From Antricoccus suffuscus (GTDB lineage Bacteria > Actinomycetota > Actinomycetes > Mycobacteriales > Antricoccaceae): a stretch of DNA of 64,000 nt. Positions 44,326-54,238 of the stretch are shown here, piece by piece; position 1 is the first letter of the stretch; every line of letters starts with the position of its first letter. Location of the stretch: positions 310,001 to 374,000 of the forward strand of contig NZ_PVUE01000002.1 in NCBI RefSeq assembly GCF_003003235.1, given 5' to 3'. The translations under genes were made by a program, and so were the position numbers. Below the pieces are notes generated by a model. The model worked only from the letters and a program-made list of their open reading frames with translations. It made no database searches and was not told where the DNA came from.

Positions 44326-46857
44326 ATGAGTGACGACCCCGACACCGAAGTCACCGCGCAGACCTCGCCTGCCGCCGACCAACCCCCGGCGCCGATCGGC
44401 AAAGACACGCCGAACTACCCATCGGACCTGGAAGCGGATGTCGTCGCGTCCGACGGTGGGACGGTGCACGTGCGCCCGATTGTGCCGGGCGACGCGGACA
44501 AGCTCGAGCAGATGCACGCGCGGACCTCCGAACGCACCCGCTACCTCAGATTCTTCGGCCCCATGCCGCGCATTCCCGCGCGCGAACTAAAACGGTTCGT
44601 CACCGTCGACTATCACGACCGGATGGCGTTCGTGGTGTTCCTCGGCGCCGAACTGATCGCGGTCGGCCGCTACGACCGGTACGCCGGCAAAGACGACGCC
44701 GAGGTCGCCTTCCTCGTCGAGGATGGCCAACAGGGCCGTGGCCTCGGGCCGATGTTGCTCGAACATCTCGCCGCAGCAGCACGGGTCAACGGCATCAAGC
44801 GATTCACCGCAGAGGTGCTCGCCGAAAACAGTCGGATGGTGCGCACCTTCATCGACGCCGGTTACAGCCCGAAACGGTCCTATGAGGAAGGCGTCGTACA
44901 CCTCGAGTTCCCGATCGAGCCCACCGAGACCTCGGTTGAGGTGCTGTATGCCCGCGAGCAGCGGGCCGAGGCCCGGTCCCTCGAACGGCTGCTGACCGCG
45001 CGATCGGTCGCGGTGATCGGAGCGAGCAACGACCGCGGCAAGATCGGCCACGCGGTCCTGCGCAACCTTCTGGAATTCGGCCTTGCCGGGCCGATCTACC
45101 CCGTGCACCCGACGTCGCCGCATGTCTCCGGTGTGCCGGCGTACCCGACCGTGCTTGATATCCCGCACGATGTCGACCTCGCCGTCCTCGCGGTGCCGGC
45201 CGACCAGGTCGAGGGGGTCGTCGAGCAATGCGGTCAGAAGAAGGTGCGCGGGCTGGTCGTGATCTCCGGTGGCTTCGGTGAACGCGACGAAGACGGTCGC
45301 ACCAAGCAACAAGACCTGGTGGAAACGGCGCGCGCGTACGGCATGCGGGTCGTAGGCCCCAACTGCCTGGGCGTGGTCAACACCAACGTCGACGTCCGCC
45401 TCAACGCGACCATCTCACCCAACGTGCCGCCGCCGGGACGGGTCGGATTTTTCTGTCAGTCCGGCGCGCTCGGCGTCGCCATCCTCGCCGATGCGGCGAG
45501 CCGCGGACTGGGCATGTCGACCTTCGTCTCGGCCGGTAACCGAGCCGATGTCAGCGGCAACGACCTGCTCCAGTACTGGTCCACCGACGACCGGACCGAA
45601 GTCATCCTGTTGCATCTGGAGAGTTTCGGCAACCCGCGCAAGTTCGCCCGCCTGACCCGAGGAATCGGGCGGCTGAAACCGATCATCGCGGTCAAGAGTG
45701 GTCGGCACGGCGCCAAGCCAGACCTCGCGGCCCGCGCGGCGAAGATGAGTGACTCTGTCGTCCAGGCGCTGTTCGAGTCATCCGGCGTGATCCGGGTCGA
45801 CACGCTAGAGCAGGGATTCGACCTGGCATCACTACTTGCGCATCAGCCGTTACCGCAAGGGATCCGGGTCGCGGCGGTCGGCAACTCCTCGGCGCTTGGT
45901 GTGCTGGTCATCGACGCCTGCCAAGAGCAAGGCCTCCAGGTCGCTGACGGATATCCAGTCGACATCGGCCCCGAGGCGGGCGTCGAGGCGTTCGAAGAAG
46001 CGCTGCAGCAGGCGATCGACAGCGACGAGGTTGACGCCATCGTCGCGGTGTTCGTGCCGCCGGTCGTCACCGACTCCACGCCGTACGCCGAGGCGCTGGG
46101 ACGGTTGAGTGCCACCTCGACAAAGCCGATCGCTACGACGTTTCAGGGCCTCAGCGGCGTGCCCAAGGGACTGCGGCTAGAAGGCGAGCACGGCGAGCTG
46201 CGGCGCGGCTCGGTCCCGTCGTATCCGACTCCCGAGCGCGCGGTGCTCGCGCTGGCGAGGGCCGCGACGTACTACCGGTGGCGTCATCACCCGACCGGTT
46301 CGATACTTGAGTACGCCGAGGCGCATCGTGACGTCGCCCGCGAGATCATCGACCAGGTGCTCGCCGACCACTCGGGCGGGCGCGCCCTCAGCCCGGAGGA
46401 GTGCCGCACCATACTGGGCGCCTACGGCATCGTCGGCGACCGCAGCGACCCCGGAAACGAGGGCGTGCCGGTTTCGGTGGGGTTGGTCGACGACCCGTCC
46501 TTCGGCGTGCTGGCCAGCTTCGGACTCAGCGGCCTGGCGACCGAGCTGTTCGGCGACATCGCCTACCGGGCGTTGCCGTTAACGGACTCTGAGATCGAGG
46601 AGCTGGTCAAGGCGCCGCGCGCCTTTCCACTGCTGACCGGTTATCGCGGCGCACAACCGGTGAAGCTCGAGGCCGTGTACGACCTGATTGGGCGTCTTGT
46701 GGCGCTGGCCGAAGACCTACCCGAGGTGCGATCGCTGACGCTCGACCCGGTAATCGCGACTGCCGAAGGTGTGCGGGTGACGCGCGCTAGCCTGCGCGTC
46801 GGACCGGCTCGGTCGTCGAATACCCCAGGCCCACGTCGGCTGGCCCCCGCCTACTGA
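44326..46857 (+). CDS. patA: Protein lysine acetyltransferase, GNAT plus acetyl-CoA-synthetase-like domains
   Basis: An 843-aa fusion. An N-terminal GNAT domain (about 40-190; VEDGQQGRGLGPMLLEHL is the acetyl-CoA loop) precedes a CoA-binding domain (SVAVIGASNDRGKIG), a ligase-CoA domain (FFCQSGALGVAILADAASRG) and a partial ATP-grasp-like end. The catalytic-histidine segment of ADP-forming synthetases (consensus SHTG after KSGR) is replaced by KSGRHGAKPDLAARAAKM, so the synthetase part is probably a regulatory sensor as in Pat. GNAT first is the Streptomyces PatA order. ATG 44326 is chosen since the frame upstream overlaps acuC. Confidence 0.88.
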   Translation: MSDDPDTEVTAQTSPAADQPPAPIGKDTPNYPSDLEADVVASDGGTVHVRPIVPGDADKLEQMHARTSERTRYLRFFGPMPRIPARELKRFVTVDYHDRMAFVVFLGAELIAVGRYDRYAGKDDAEVAFLVEDGQQGRGLGPMLLEHLAAAARVNGIKRFTAEVLAENSRMVRTFIDAGYSPKRSYEEGVVHLEFPIEPTETSVEVLYAREQRAEARSLERLLTARSVAVIGASNDRGKIGHAVLRNLLEFGLAGPIYPVHPTSPHVSGVPAYPTVLDIPHDVDLAVLAVPADQVEGVVEQCGQKKVRGLVVISGGFGERDEDGRTKQQDLVETARAYGMRVVGPNCLGVVNTNVDVRLNATISPNVPPPGRVGFFCQSGALGVAILADAASRGLGMSTFVSAGNRADVSGNDLLQYWSTDDRTEVILLHLESFGNPRKFARLTRGIGRLKPIIAVKSGRHGAKPDLAARAAKMSDSVVQALFESSGVIRVDTLEQGFDLASLLAHQPLPQGIRVAAVGNSSALGVLVIDACQEQGLQVADGYPVDIGPEAGVEAFEEALQQAIDSDEVDAIVAVFVPPVVTDSTPYAEALGRLSATSTKPIATTFQGLSGVPKGLRLEGEHGELRRGSVPSYPTPERAVLALARAATYYRWRHHPTGSILEYAEAHRDVAREIIDQVLADHSGGRALSPEECRTILGAYGIVGDRSDPGNEGVPVSVGLVDDPSFGVLASFGLSGLATELFGDIAYRALPLTDSEIEELVKAPRAFPLLTGYRGAQPVKLEAVYDLIGRLVALAEDLPEVRSLTLDPVIATAEGVRVTRASLRVGPARSSNTPGPRRLAPAY

Positions 46858-46901
46858 GCCGGTGCTCAGGGCTGGGTCCGAATCGCCTGCCCGCACAAAC
46901 A

Positions 46902-46934
46902 CGCCCCGACGTACTCATGAAGTACGCCGGGGCG
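46902..46934. terminator. Bidirectional hairpin between patA and sigB
   Basis: CGCCCCGACGTACT and AGTACGCCGGGGCG pair with one mismatch around loop CATGA. Convergent genes end on both sides. No T-run. Confidence 0.65.
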
Positions 46935-46970
46935 GGGGTGGTGCTGGACTGGTATGACGGTGCTGACTGG

Positions 46971-47969
<999 letters not shown>

Positions 47970-48136
47970 ATCAACCTCTTTATGATCAATAGCCACGTGG
48001 CGACCTGTGGTGCAGGCGTCGTGGCCGTATCGGTGCGTTACGCGGTTCGTGACTGAGTCGTGAGCCGGTTGTCTTGCTTGTGTAAGACGGTTAGTGCCCA
48101 GAATTGGTTGTTCTACGCACTGTCTTCACTAGGTTC

Positions 48137-48162
48137 AACGAATCTGGCGCGCCGTTGTTCCC
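48137..48162 (-). promoter_or_regulatory. Candidate SigE/SigH-type ECF promoter of sigB
   Basis: On the minus strand GGGAAC (48162-48157), 16 nt, CGTT (48140-48137). The leader to sigB would be about 160 nt. M. tuberculosis sigB has the same kind of promoter. Confidence 0.68.
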
Positions 48163-48222
48163 GAATGTGAGAGAAGAATTCGGCAAGCCTGTGGCCCGGG
48201 TCATGTTTGCCGCGTCCCGATT

Positions 48223-49260
48223 TCAACACAACAACCCCATCGCGTGTTTCGCGCGGCGTACGACGAGGTCGGCCTGTGCACTCGCCTGATTCGCGCCGTC
48301 CGCGAGCGTGGCCAGCAGGGACGAGCGATCGGCCACCAACTCGGCGTACCGGTGCCGGATCGGTTCGAGGGTCGCGACGACGGCCTCGGTGCAGGCCCGC
48401 TTGAGCACGCCGTACGACGGACACTGCTCGGCGACGGACTCAGGCGTCGTACCGACGAGCGCGGCGGTGATGTCGAGCAGGTTAGAGACACCGGGTTTGG
48501 CGGCCGGGTCGTAGTGCACTTCGTTGCCCGAGTCGGTGACGGCCTTGCCGATCTTGCGAGCGATCACGTCGGGCGTGTCCAGCATCCTGATTACCCCCGT
48601 GGCGCTGGGCGGCGCCGACTTGCTCATCTTGCGCGCCGGGTCGGCAAGGTCGCCCAACCTGGCCGCCGAGGCCGGTGGGACGAAGCGCGGAATGACGAAC
48701 GTCTCGCCGTACGCCTGATTGAACCGCGCCGCGACATCGCGCGCCAGCTCGACATGCTGGCTCTGGTCGCTGCCGACCGGTACGACATGTGTGTCGTACA
48801 GCAGGATGTCTGCGGCCATGAGACACGGATACGTGAACAGGCTCGCTCGTGTCCGCGGACGACCGCCCTTCTCCTTGAACTGGATCATCCGCGACAGTTC
48901 GCCGACGTACGCCGTGGACTCGAGAAGGTAAGAGAGCTCGACGTGCGCGCGCACCTGTGACTGCACGAAGACCGCACAGCGTGATGGATCGAGCCCTGCG
49001 GCGAAGTACAGCGCGGCTGTCTCGAGCGTCAGCTCACGTTGCTGTTGCGGGTCATGCGGCATCGTCAGGGCGTGCAGATCGGCGATGAAGTAGTAGCTGT
49101 CGCGGCTGCCCGACGTGGAGTCTTGGCCGTCGACAAAGCGGCGTAGCGCGCCCAGGTAGTTGCCGAGGGTGAGTGAGCCGCTTGGCGTGATCCCGGACAA
49201 CGTGCGAGTGGGCGCCGGAGTCTGAGGGATAGGCCTGGTGCCGGTTCGGGTGGGATGCAT
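48223..49260 (-). CDS. trpS: Tryptophanyl-tRNA synthetase
   Basis: A 345-aa class I synthetase. The HIGH-equivalent is TLGNYLGAL after GITPSGS, and KMSKS appears intact in DPARKMSKSAPPSATG. ATG 49260 with AGGAGC is preferred over the longer frame to 49305. The leader carries a Trp-Trp leader peptide and a terminator (separate entries), so expression should rise when charged tRNA-Trp is scarce. Confidence 0.95.
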   Translation of the reverse strand: MHPTRTGTRPIPQTPAPTRTLSGITPSGSLTLGNYLGALRRFVDGQDSTSGSRDSYYFIADLHALTMPHDPQQQRELTLETAALYFAAGLDPSRCAVFVQSQVRAHVELSYLLESTAYVGELSRMIQFKEKGGRPRTRASLFTYPCLMAADILLYDTHVVPVGSDQSQHVELARDVAARFNQAYGETFVIPRFVPPASAARLGDLADPARKMSKSAPPSATGVIRMLDTPDVIARKIGKAVTDSGNEVHYDPAAKPGVSNLLDITAALVGTTPESVAEQCPSYGVLKRACTEAVVATLEPIRHRYAELVADRSSLLATLADGANQASAQADLVVRRAKHAMGLLC

Positions 49261-49311
49261 GGATCGGTGCTCCTGTAGGAATAGGTGCCCCACCAGACGC
49301 CGCATAAATGC

Positions 49312-49335
49312 AAAAACCGCCCACAGTGGGGCGGT
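49312..49335 (-). terminator. Attenuator terminator in trpS leader
   Basis: Minus-strand hairpin ACCGCCCCAC / TGTGGGCGGT followed by TTTTT. It lies between the leader peptide and trpS, with no other minus-strand gene upstream to end. Confidence 0.8.
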
Positions 49336-49365
49336 GTCGTGGATGTGACTGGTCCGGGCCGCCCG

Positions 49366-49404
49366 TTAGGGCCGCCACCAGGTGCGCGTTGCCGAACAAG
49401 TCAT
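49366..49404 (-). CDS. trpS leader peptide (Trp-Trp)
   Basis: ATG 49404 to TAA 49366 encodes MTCSATRTWWRP, with tandem Trp codons just before the stop. After the stop, GGGCGG (49364-49359) can pair either with GCCC at the peptide end or with CCGCCC of the terminator stem, giving the classical choice between termination and antitermination. The peptide would be translated from a leaderless mRNA (TAGAAT 6 nt upstream). Confidence 0.72.
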   Translation of the reverse strand: MTCSATRTWWRP

Positions 49405-49409
49405 GCAGT

Positions 49410-49416
49410 TATTCTA
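49410..49416. promoter_or_regulatory. Overlapping divergent -10 elements (trpS leader / DUF2461)
   Basis: TATTCTA. Plus strand TATTCT (49410-49415) is 7 nt before ATG 49423; minus strand TAGAAT (49416-49411) is 6 nt before ATG 49404. One near-palindromic element could serve both directions, each giving leaderless RNA. Confidence 0.65.
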
Positions 49417-49422
49417 GCCCAC

Positions 49423-50067
49423 ATGTCGCAATTCACCGGATTCAATGTCGCCGCGCTCGACTTCTACGAAGACCTCGAGGCGGACAATTCAAAGACCTTC
49501 TGGGATGCGCATAAGGCCGTGTACGACGAGCACGTGCGCGCCCCGGTCGTGGCGCTGTTGTCGGGTCTGGAGGAGGAGTTCGGGGCGGCCAAGATCTTTC
49601 GGCCGTATCGCGACGTGCGGTTCTCCAAGGACAAGACGCCGTACAAGACGCAGCAGGGCGCATTCGTCGCCAAAGGCGCCTCGACCGGGTGGTATCTGCA
49701 GATCGACCCTTCGGGATTTCGTACCGGCGCCGGTTTCTACCGCGCCGAGGCCGACGCGCTGGCCCGTTACCGCCGCGCGGTCGTCGATGAGCGACACGGG
49801 AAGGCGCTGCAGAAAATTCTGGCACGGCTCACCAAGGCCGGTTGGACAACAGGCGGAGACACACTGAAGACTGTGCCGCGCGGGTTCGACGCCGACCATC
49901 CGCGCATCGAGTTACTGCGCCACAAGTCACTGACGGTCGGCAAGACTTACGGATTCGAACCGATCATCCATACGCCGAAACTCGCCGATGCGGTGCGCGC
50001 CGACTGGCGGCAGACCCGGCCACTGGTGGAATGGGTCGCCGAGCACGCGACGGGCGAGCAGGCCTAA
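49423..50067 (+). CDS. DUF2461 family protein
   Basis: A 214-aa protein of the widespread DUF2461 family, function unknown. Recognised from MSQFTGFNVAALDFYEDLEA, IFRPYRDVRFSKDKTPYKT and GFYRAEADALARYRRAV. ATG 49423 matches family starts and sits 7 nt after a -10 element; the upstream open frame overlaps the trpS leader. Ends 7 nt from a convergent methyltransferase gene. Confidence 0.9.
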   Translation: MSQFTGFNVAALDFYEDLEADNSKTFWDAHKAVYDEHVRAPVVALLSGLEEEFGAAKIFRPYRDVRFSKDKTPYKTQQGAFVAKGASTGWYLQIDPSGFRTGAGFYRAEADALARYRRAVVDERHGKALQKILARLTKAGWTTGGDTLKTVPRGFDADHPRIELLRHKSLTVGKTYGFEPIIHTPKLADAVRADWRQTRPLVEWVAEHATGEQA

Positions 50068-50073
50068 TTGCCC

Positions 50074-51471
50074 CTACCGCGCACTCGCGACCGGCTCAAG
50101 GAGCCCGACCTCGACGTACCACTCCACCGCCTCGATGATCTCGGCGCGGCTCAGCTTCGAAACGGCGATGTCGGCGACCGCTCGGGGAGTGTGGCACTGC
50201 TGCAGGATGGGCAGCACCTCCGACTCCAGGCCGTGATCATCGGTGAGCAGGCGCAGGCCTAGCTCGTCATCCACGCGCACAAACGTGAATTGGCCGTCCG
50301 GTTCGACGACGTACGGCGCGGCCTTCAGCACTACCTCTTCGGTGAGCCCGGCGGCAGAGTCGGTAAGCCGGAGCCGATCGAGCCAACGGCCGAGACTCGC
50401 GCCAAAAGTGGCGGTGGATTCCTCCGTATGCCGCTGCACGGCAAAGAAGGGATCGCCCGAACGCCTGCGGCGTACGGTCACGATCCCGGTGCCGATCGCG
50501 CGCACTCCGGCCTCGGCGAGACGATCGACCCAGGCGCGATGTCGACCACCGCGTTCCTCGGTCCAGAGGTCGACGTACGTCGGCAGGTCCACCATTGCGC
50601 GCTCGATGACCACGATGTCGCAGTCGTGGTCGGTGGCATGGGTGAGAAGGGAATTGACTGGGTCGTCCTCGCCTGCGAGATAGGCCCAGTTGGCGAGGAA
50701 CTGACCGACGCCGCCGTCGGCGAGCACCTGACTGAGTTCTTCGACGAGTCGGAAGGGCTGTCGCGCGCCGTCGAGCGCGTCCCGAAACTGATTGGTGTGG
50801 TCGGGGTTGCCCAGCACGAACGGGGGATTGGACACGATGTACGTCGGTTCCGGGTTCAACGGGAGCGCGGCGGTGAAGCTGCCGAGCCGGCATTGCCACT
50901 GGAGCTCATTGAGCGCGGCGGTCAGTTCGGCGTACGCCAGCGCGCGTGGGTTGACGTCGGTGACAATCACATCGTCGAAACCGCCGGCAAGCATGACCGC
51001 GAGCGCGCCCGATCCGGTGCCCATGTCCACGCCCAGCCCGGCCCCGGGCGACGGAACCATTGCCTTAGCGAGCGTGAGCGCGGCGTTGCCGGGGCCGCCG
51101 ACGTACGCCGGTTCGAGGTCCTGCCAGCCGAAGTCGGAGGCCACCCAGGCCGTCAGGTTCGGCAGTTCGACTTGCGCGATGCAGGCCGTCGACCGGACGA
51201 ATTCGGCGTCATCGATCGGCGTCAACAGCCCGCGGCGCCGTGCCAGGTCGGTGACGTCCTCGCCGAGCGCGGCACACACATCGGCGTAACGCACCGGGTC
51301 GCCCTGCGTGAACAGCTGCCAACACGTGCGTGCCGTGACCGGTTCGCGCCCGGCCACAGCAAGGGCGGCGCTGAGCTCGGTGCCGAGGCGGCGACGGTCA
51401 CTGCCGAGATCCGGCATCCCCGGATCCCATTTCGTCAATACGGACGCGGCGTGTTGGGGAGATTGATCCAT
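50074..51471 (-). CDS. Class I SAM-dependent methyltransferase (PrmC/HemK-like domain)
   Basis: A 465-aa protein. An N-terminal domain specific to actinobacteria (about 1-135) is followed by a methyltransferase fold with GVDMGTGSGALAVML (SAM loop), VTDVNPRALAYAEL and the amide/N-methyltransferase signature VSNPPFVLG. The C-terminal 100 residues look like a winged helix (EVLPILQQCHTPRAVADIAV). NPPF suggests an amide or base-amine target such as glutamine or RNA; not resolvable here. Confidence 0.85.
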   Translation of the reverse strand: MDQSPQHAASVLTKWDPGMPDLGSDRRRLGTELSAALAVAGREPVTARTCWQLFTQGDPVRYADVCAALGEDVTDLARRRGLLTPIDDAEFVRSTACIAQVELPNLTAWVASDFGWQDLEPAYVGGPGNAALTLAKAMVPSPGAGLGVDMGTGSGALAVMLAGGFDDVIVTDVNPRALAYAELTAALNELQWQCRLGSFTAALPLNPEPTYIVSNPPFVLGNPDHTNQFRDALDGARQPFRLVEELSQVLADGGVGQFLANWAYLAGEDDPVNSLLTHATDHDCDIVVIERAMVDLPTYVDLWTEERGGRHRAWVDRLAEAGVRAIGTGIVTVRRRRSGDPFFAVQRHTEESTATFGASLGRWLDRLRLTDSAAGLTEEVVLKAAPYVVEPDGQFTFVRVDDELGLRLLTDDHGLESEVLPILQQCHTPRAVADIAVSKLSRAEIIEAVEWYVEVGLLEPVASAR

Positions 51472-51548
51472 GCGAGAAGTGTCGCAGCCAATCTACGAAG
51501 GCCGCGCAGCGCCGTTGGCCTACAGTGGAAAGGCAGGGACGGAGTGAA

Positions 51549-51917
51549 ATGAAGCGGCGACACCAAGCGACTCTTGTGACCGGGGCTGCCCTCAGTCGAG
51601 ACGAGGAGCTCAGGTCACGCAAAAAACGTTACGTCATCACGATGGTGATGCGTATCGTGCTGCTGGTCGCCGCGGCGTTGCTTGTCAAGTGGAGCCTTTG
51701 GGTGGCCTTGGCAGTCATGGTTGTCGGTGTTTTCTTGCCGTGGGTCGCGGTGGTCATGGCCAACGACGGCCCGCCAAAGAATTCGAAGAAGTTCCGCGCC
51801 ATGCACCCGACAACGACGAACCGCCAGCTAGAGTCGCCGGGCGGCGCCGAACCGCCACATAAGATGATCGACGGGGACGTTGACGGCGTACCGGACCATA
51901 ACGAGGAGGATCAGTGA
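51549..51917 (+). CDS. DUF3099 membrane protein
   Basis: A 122-aa protein with two adjacent hydrophobic segments (VITMVMRIVLLVAAALLV and WVALAVMVVGVFLPWVAVVM), the DUF3099 family of actinobacteria, function unknown. A TACAGT -10 lies near 51521-51526 and GGAG before ATG 51549. The stop overlaps the start of the DUF3039 gene (GTGA). The same pair lies next to sigB in M. tuberculosis (Rv2709-Rv2708c region). Confidence 0.85.
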   Translation: MKRRHQATLVTGAALSRDEELRSRKKRYVITMVMRIVLLVAAALLVKWSLWVALAVMVVGVFLPWVAVVMANDGPPKNSKKFRAMHPTTTNRQLESPGGAEPPHKMIDGDVDGVPDHNEEDQ

Positions 51918-52159
51918 GCACAGAGACCCTGGATCGGATCAAGGAACGCCCGGACCTTCAGGACACCGATTCCTCGAATGACAACGAGGTCTTCCATTAC
52001 GTGCGCAAGCAGAAGATCGCCGAAAGCGCCGTCATGGGAAACATGGTGGTCGCGCTCTGCGGCGAAGTCTTCCCGGTCACGAAGACAGCCAAGCCAGGCT
52101 CGCCGGTGTGCAAGGACTGCAAAGAGATCTACAACAATCTGCCCAAGGGCAAGGACTAG
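51914..52159 (+). CDS. DUF3039 family protein
   Basis: An 81-aa protein with a likely zinc site: VFHYVRKQKI, ALCGEVFPVT and VCKDCKEIY provide His and three Cys. Family specific to actinobacteria, function unknown. GTG start coupled to the DUF3099 stop. It is followed by a helicase gene 42 nt later, a conserved trio. Confidence 0.88.
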   Translation: MSTETLDRIKERPDLQDTDSSNDNEVFHYVRKQKIAESAVMGNMVVALCGEVFPVTKTAKPGSPVCKDCKEIYNNLPKGKD

Positions 52160-52201
52160 GTCCCGGCGAGAATTCAGGCGAGGGATTAGTTCCATAACGA
52201 C

Positions 52202-53899
52202 GTGACTGGTGAAACTACAAGCACGCAGACGCGTAGCTTGCGCAAATGGCAACGCCGCGCCCTGTCGCGGTACCTTCTCAACAAAACCGATGACTTCATG
52301 CTCGTCGCCACTCCCGGTGCGGGCAAGACCACGTTCGCGCTGACCGCTGCCGTCGAGCTCATGACAGCCGGCACGATCGACCAGATCATCATCGTGACCC
52401 CGACTGACCACTTGAAGGCGCAGTGGGCCGGTGTCGCGGCAAACCATCAGATCCGGATCGACCCGAAGTTTTCCACCACGACCGGACGAGTGGCGGGTGA
52501 CTACCACGGATTCGCCACGACGTACGCCGGGGTCGCGACCGCTCCAGACGTGTTCAAGATGCGGGTCATGGCCAAGAAGACACTGGTCATTCTCGACGAG
52601 GTTCATCACGCGGGGGACGCAAAGTCTTGGGGCGACTCGGTTCGGCGCGCATTTACGCCGGCCGTTAAGCGTCTCGCCCTCACCGGGACACCGTTCCGCT
52701 CCGACGACAGCCCGATCCCGTTTGCGACGTACGAACCGGTCGGCGACGGCACCTCGCGGTCCGTCGCGGACTACAACTACGGCTACTCCGAGGCGCTCAG
52801 CGACGGCGTCGTACGCCCAGTGATCTTCATGGCCTACTCCGGAGAAGCCCGATGGCGCACGCGAGCGGGCGACGAGGTCACGATGCGGCTGGGCGACGTC
52901 GCCCTGGCCGAACAGACTCAACGCGCCTGGCACACCGCGTTGGACGCCGAGGGCGACTGGATCGCCTCGGTGCTGCGGGCGGCGGACAAGCGGCTGATGC
53001 AGCTGCGGATCGGCGGCGTACCGGACGCCGGCGGCCTGGTTATCGCCAGCGACCAGTCGGACGCGCGGGCGTACGCCGAACTGCTTGAGCACATCACCGG
53101 TCAGAAGCCGACCGTCGTACTGTCCGACGATCGTGGCTCCAGCGCACGGATTGCGAAGTTTAGCTCCTCGACGGACCCATGGATCGTCGCCGTACGGATG
53201 GTGAGCGAGGGAGTCGACATCCCGCGCCTCGGCGTACTGGTCTACGCGACCAATGTAGGTACGCCGATGTTCTTCGCTCAGGCTGTGGGCCGCGTGATCC
53301 GGGCTCGTCGATCGCGGGAGACCGCGACCGTGTTCCTGCCATCGATCATGAGGCTGCGGGCGCTCGCCAGCGAGATGGAGGCCGAGCGTGACCACGTGCT
53401 CGGTGCGCCCAAGCACAACGACGAGTGGGATGAGCTCGGTCAGGTCGAGCAGCAGCCGGGGGAGAAGGACGAGACCGAAGAAGGTGCGTTTGAGAAGCTC
53501 GGCGCGTCTGCCGACTTCGACGATGTCATTTTCGATGGAGCGACCTGGGGTTCACAGGCCGACGAAGACGACGAGCAGGAGTTTCTGGGCATACCAGGGC
53601 TGCTCGAACCCGAGCAGGTGACCACGCTGCTGCGCCAGCGACAGGAGAAGCAGGTCAGCCGGGCGTCGGCGCCGAAGGCCGAACCGGGGCCGCGCCGCGA
53701 CCTTGCGCATCACGAGATCGTGACCAACCTGCGCAAAGAACTCAACTCGCTTGTGTCCCTACGGTTTCAGCGCACCGGACAGAAACACGCGATCACGCAC
53801 GCCGAAGCCCGGCGAGTCTGCGGCGGTCCGCCGACCTCGGTCGCGAACGCGGAGCAGTTGCGTGCGCGCATCGACTACCTGCGCAAGAACCGTAGCTAG
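52202..53899 (+). CDS. DEAD/DEAH-box (superfamily 2) helicase
   Basis: A 565-aa helicase. Motif I is ATPGAGKTTFAL (residues about 36-47), motif II LDEVHHAGD, motif III LTGTPFRSDD, motif VI QAVGRVIRARRSRE. Such proteins are XPB/type III restriction-like translocases. An acidic linker (EQQPGEKDETEEGAFEK) and a C-terminal helical domain (about 480-565) follow. Substrate unknown. It is conserved next to DUF3039 in actinobacteria, and a bidirectional terminator lies 54 nt after the stop. Confidence 0.9.
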   Translation: MTGETTSTQTRSLRKWQRRALSRYLLNKTDDFMLVATPGAGKTTFALTAAVELMTAGTIDQIIIVTPTDHLKAQWAGVAANHQIRIDPKFSTTTGRVAGDYHGFATTYAGVATAPDVFKMRVMAKKTLVILDEVHHAGDAKSWGDSVRRAFTPAVKRLALTGTPFRSDDSPIPFATYEPVGDGTSRSVADYNYGYSEALSDGVVRPVIFMAYSGEARWRTRAGDEVTMRLGDVALAEQTQRAWHTALDAEGDWIASVLRAADKRLMQLRIGGVPDAGGLVIASDQSDARAYAELLEHITGQKPTVVLSDDRGSSARIAKFSSSTDPWIVAVRMVSEGVDIPRLGVLVYATNVGTPMFFAQAVGRVIRARRSRETATVFLPSIMRLRALASEMEAERDHVLGAPKHNDEWDELGQVEQQPGEKDETEEGAFEKLGASADFDDVIFDGATWGSQADEDDEQEFLGIPGLLEPEQVTTLLRQRQEKQVSRASAPKAEPGPRRDLAHHEIVTNLRKELNSLVSLRFQRTGQKHAITHAEARRVCGGPPTSVANAEQLRARIDYLRKNRS

Positions 53900-53952
53900 C
53901 CTGCAGTACCGAGGGTCGGGTGGCTCATCGAGCGGCGAGCTCGACAGCGCAG

Positions 53953-53985
53953 AAACGGCACGACCCCAGAGGGGCCGTGCCGTTT
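53953..53985. terminator. Bidirectional terminator between helicase and DUF7455 genes
   Basis: AAACGGCACG(A)CCCC and GGGG(C)CGTGCCGTTT around loop AGA, with A/T ends on both sides; serves two convergent genes. Confidence 0.85.
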
Positions 53986-54013
53986 CCAAATGCCTTGGCG
54001 CGAAAAGCGCCGT

Positions 54014-54217
54014 CTAGCTGATCAGTGTGATGTCCTTGGCCTTGATTGCGTCTTCGTATTCGCGGAGATGATGTCCGCAGAACAGCAGATCGAGCCCATT
54101 GGCGAGTACGGCGCGGGTCACTGCGCGTGCACCGCACCGATCACAGCGATCCTCGGCCGTAAGTGCGCTGGCCTGGTCGGTGGCGACCGCCGTGGCGGCT
54201 GGAGAGGTCGCGTTCAT
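54014..54217 (-). CDS. DUF7455 small zinc-ribbon-like protein
   Basis: A 67-aa protein with CDRCGARA and FCGHHLREYEDAI, a likely CxxC..CxxH metal site, as in the DUF7455 family found near sigA in actinobacteria. Function unknown. ATG 54217 has AGGAG 8 nt upstream. A perfect 11-bp hairpin lies in its leader (54239-54264), and a GGAAT-N16-CGTT promoter-like motif further up. Confidence 0.85.
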   Translation of the reverse strand: MNATSPAATAVATDQASALTAEDRCDRCGARAVTRAVLANGLDLLFCGHHLREYEDAIKAKDITLIS

Positions 54218-54238
54218 GGTCAATCTCCTGTCTCTGTC

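Noticed and set aside
49261-49420. T-box riboswitch for trpS
   Set aside because: No T-box core sequence; the Trp-Trp leader peptide explains the terminator better.
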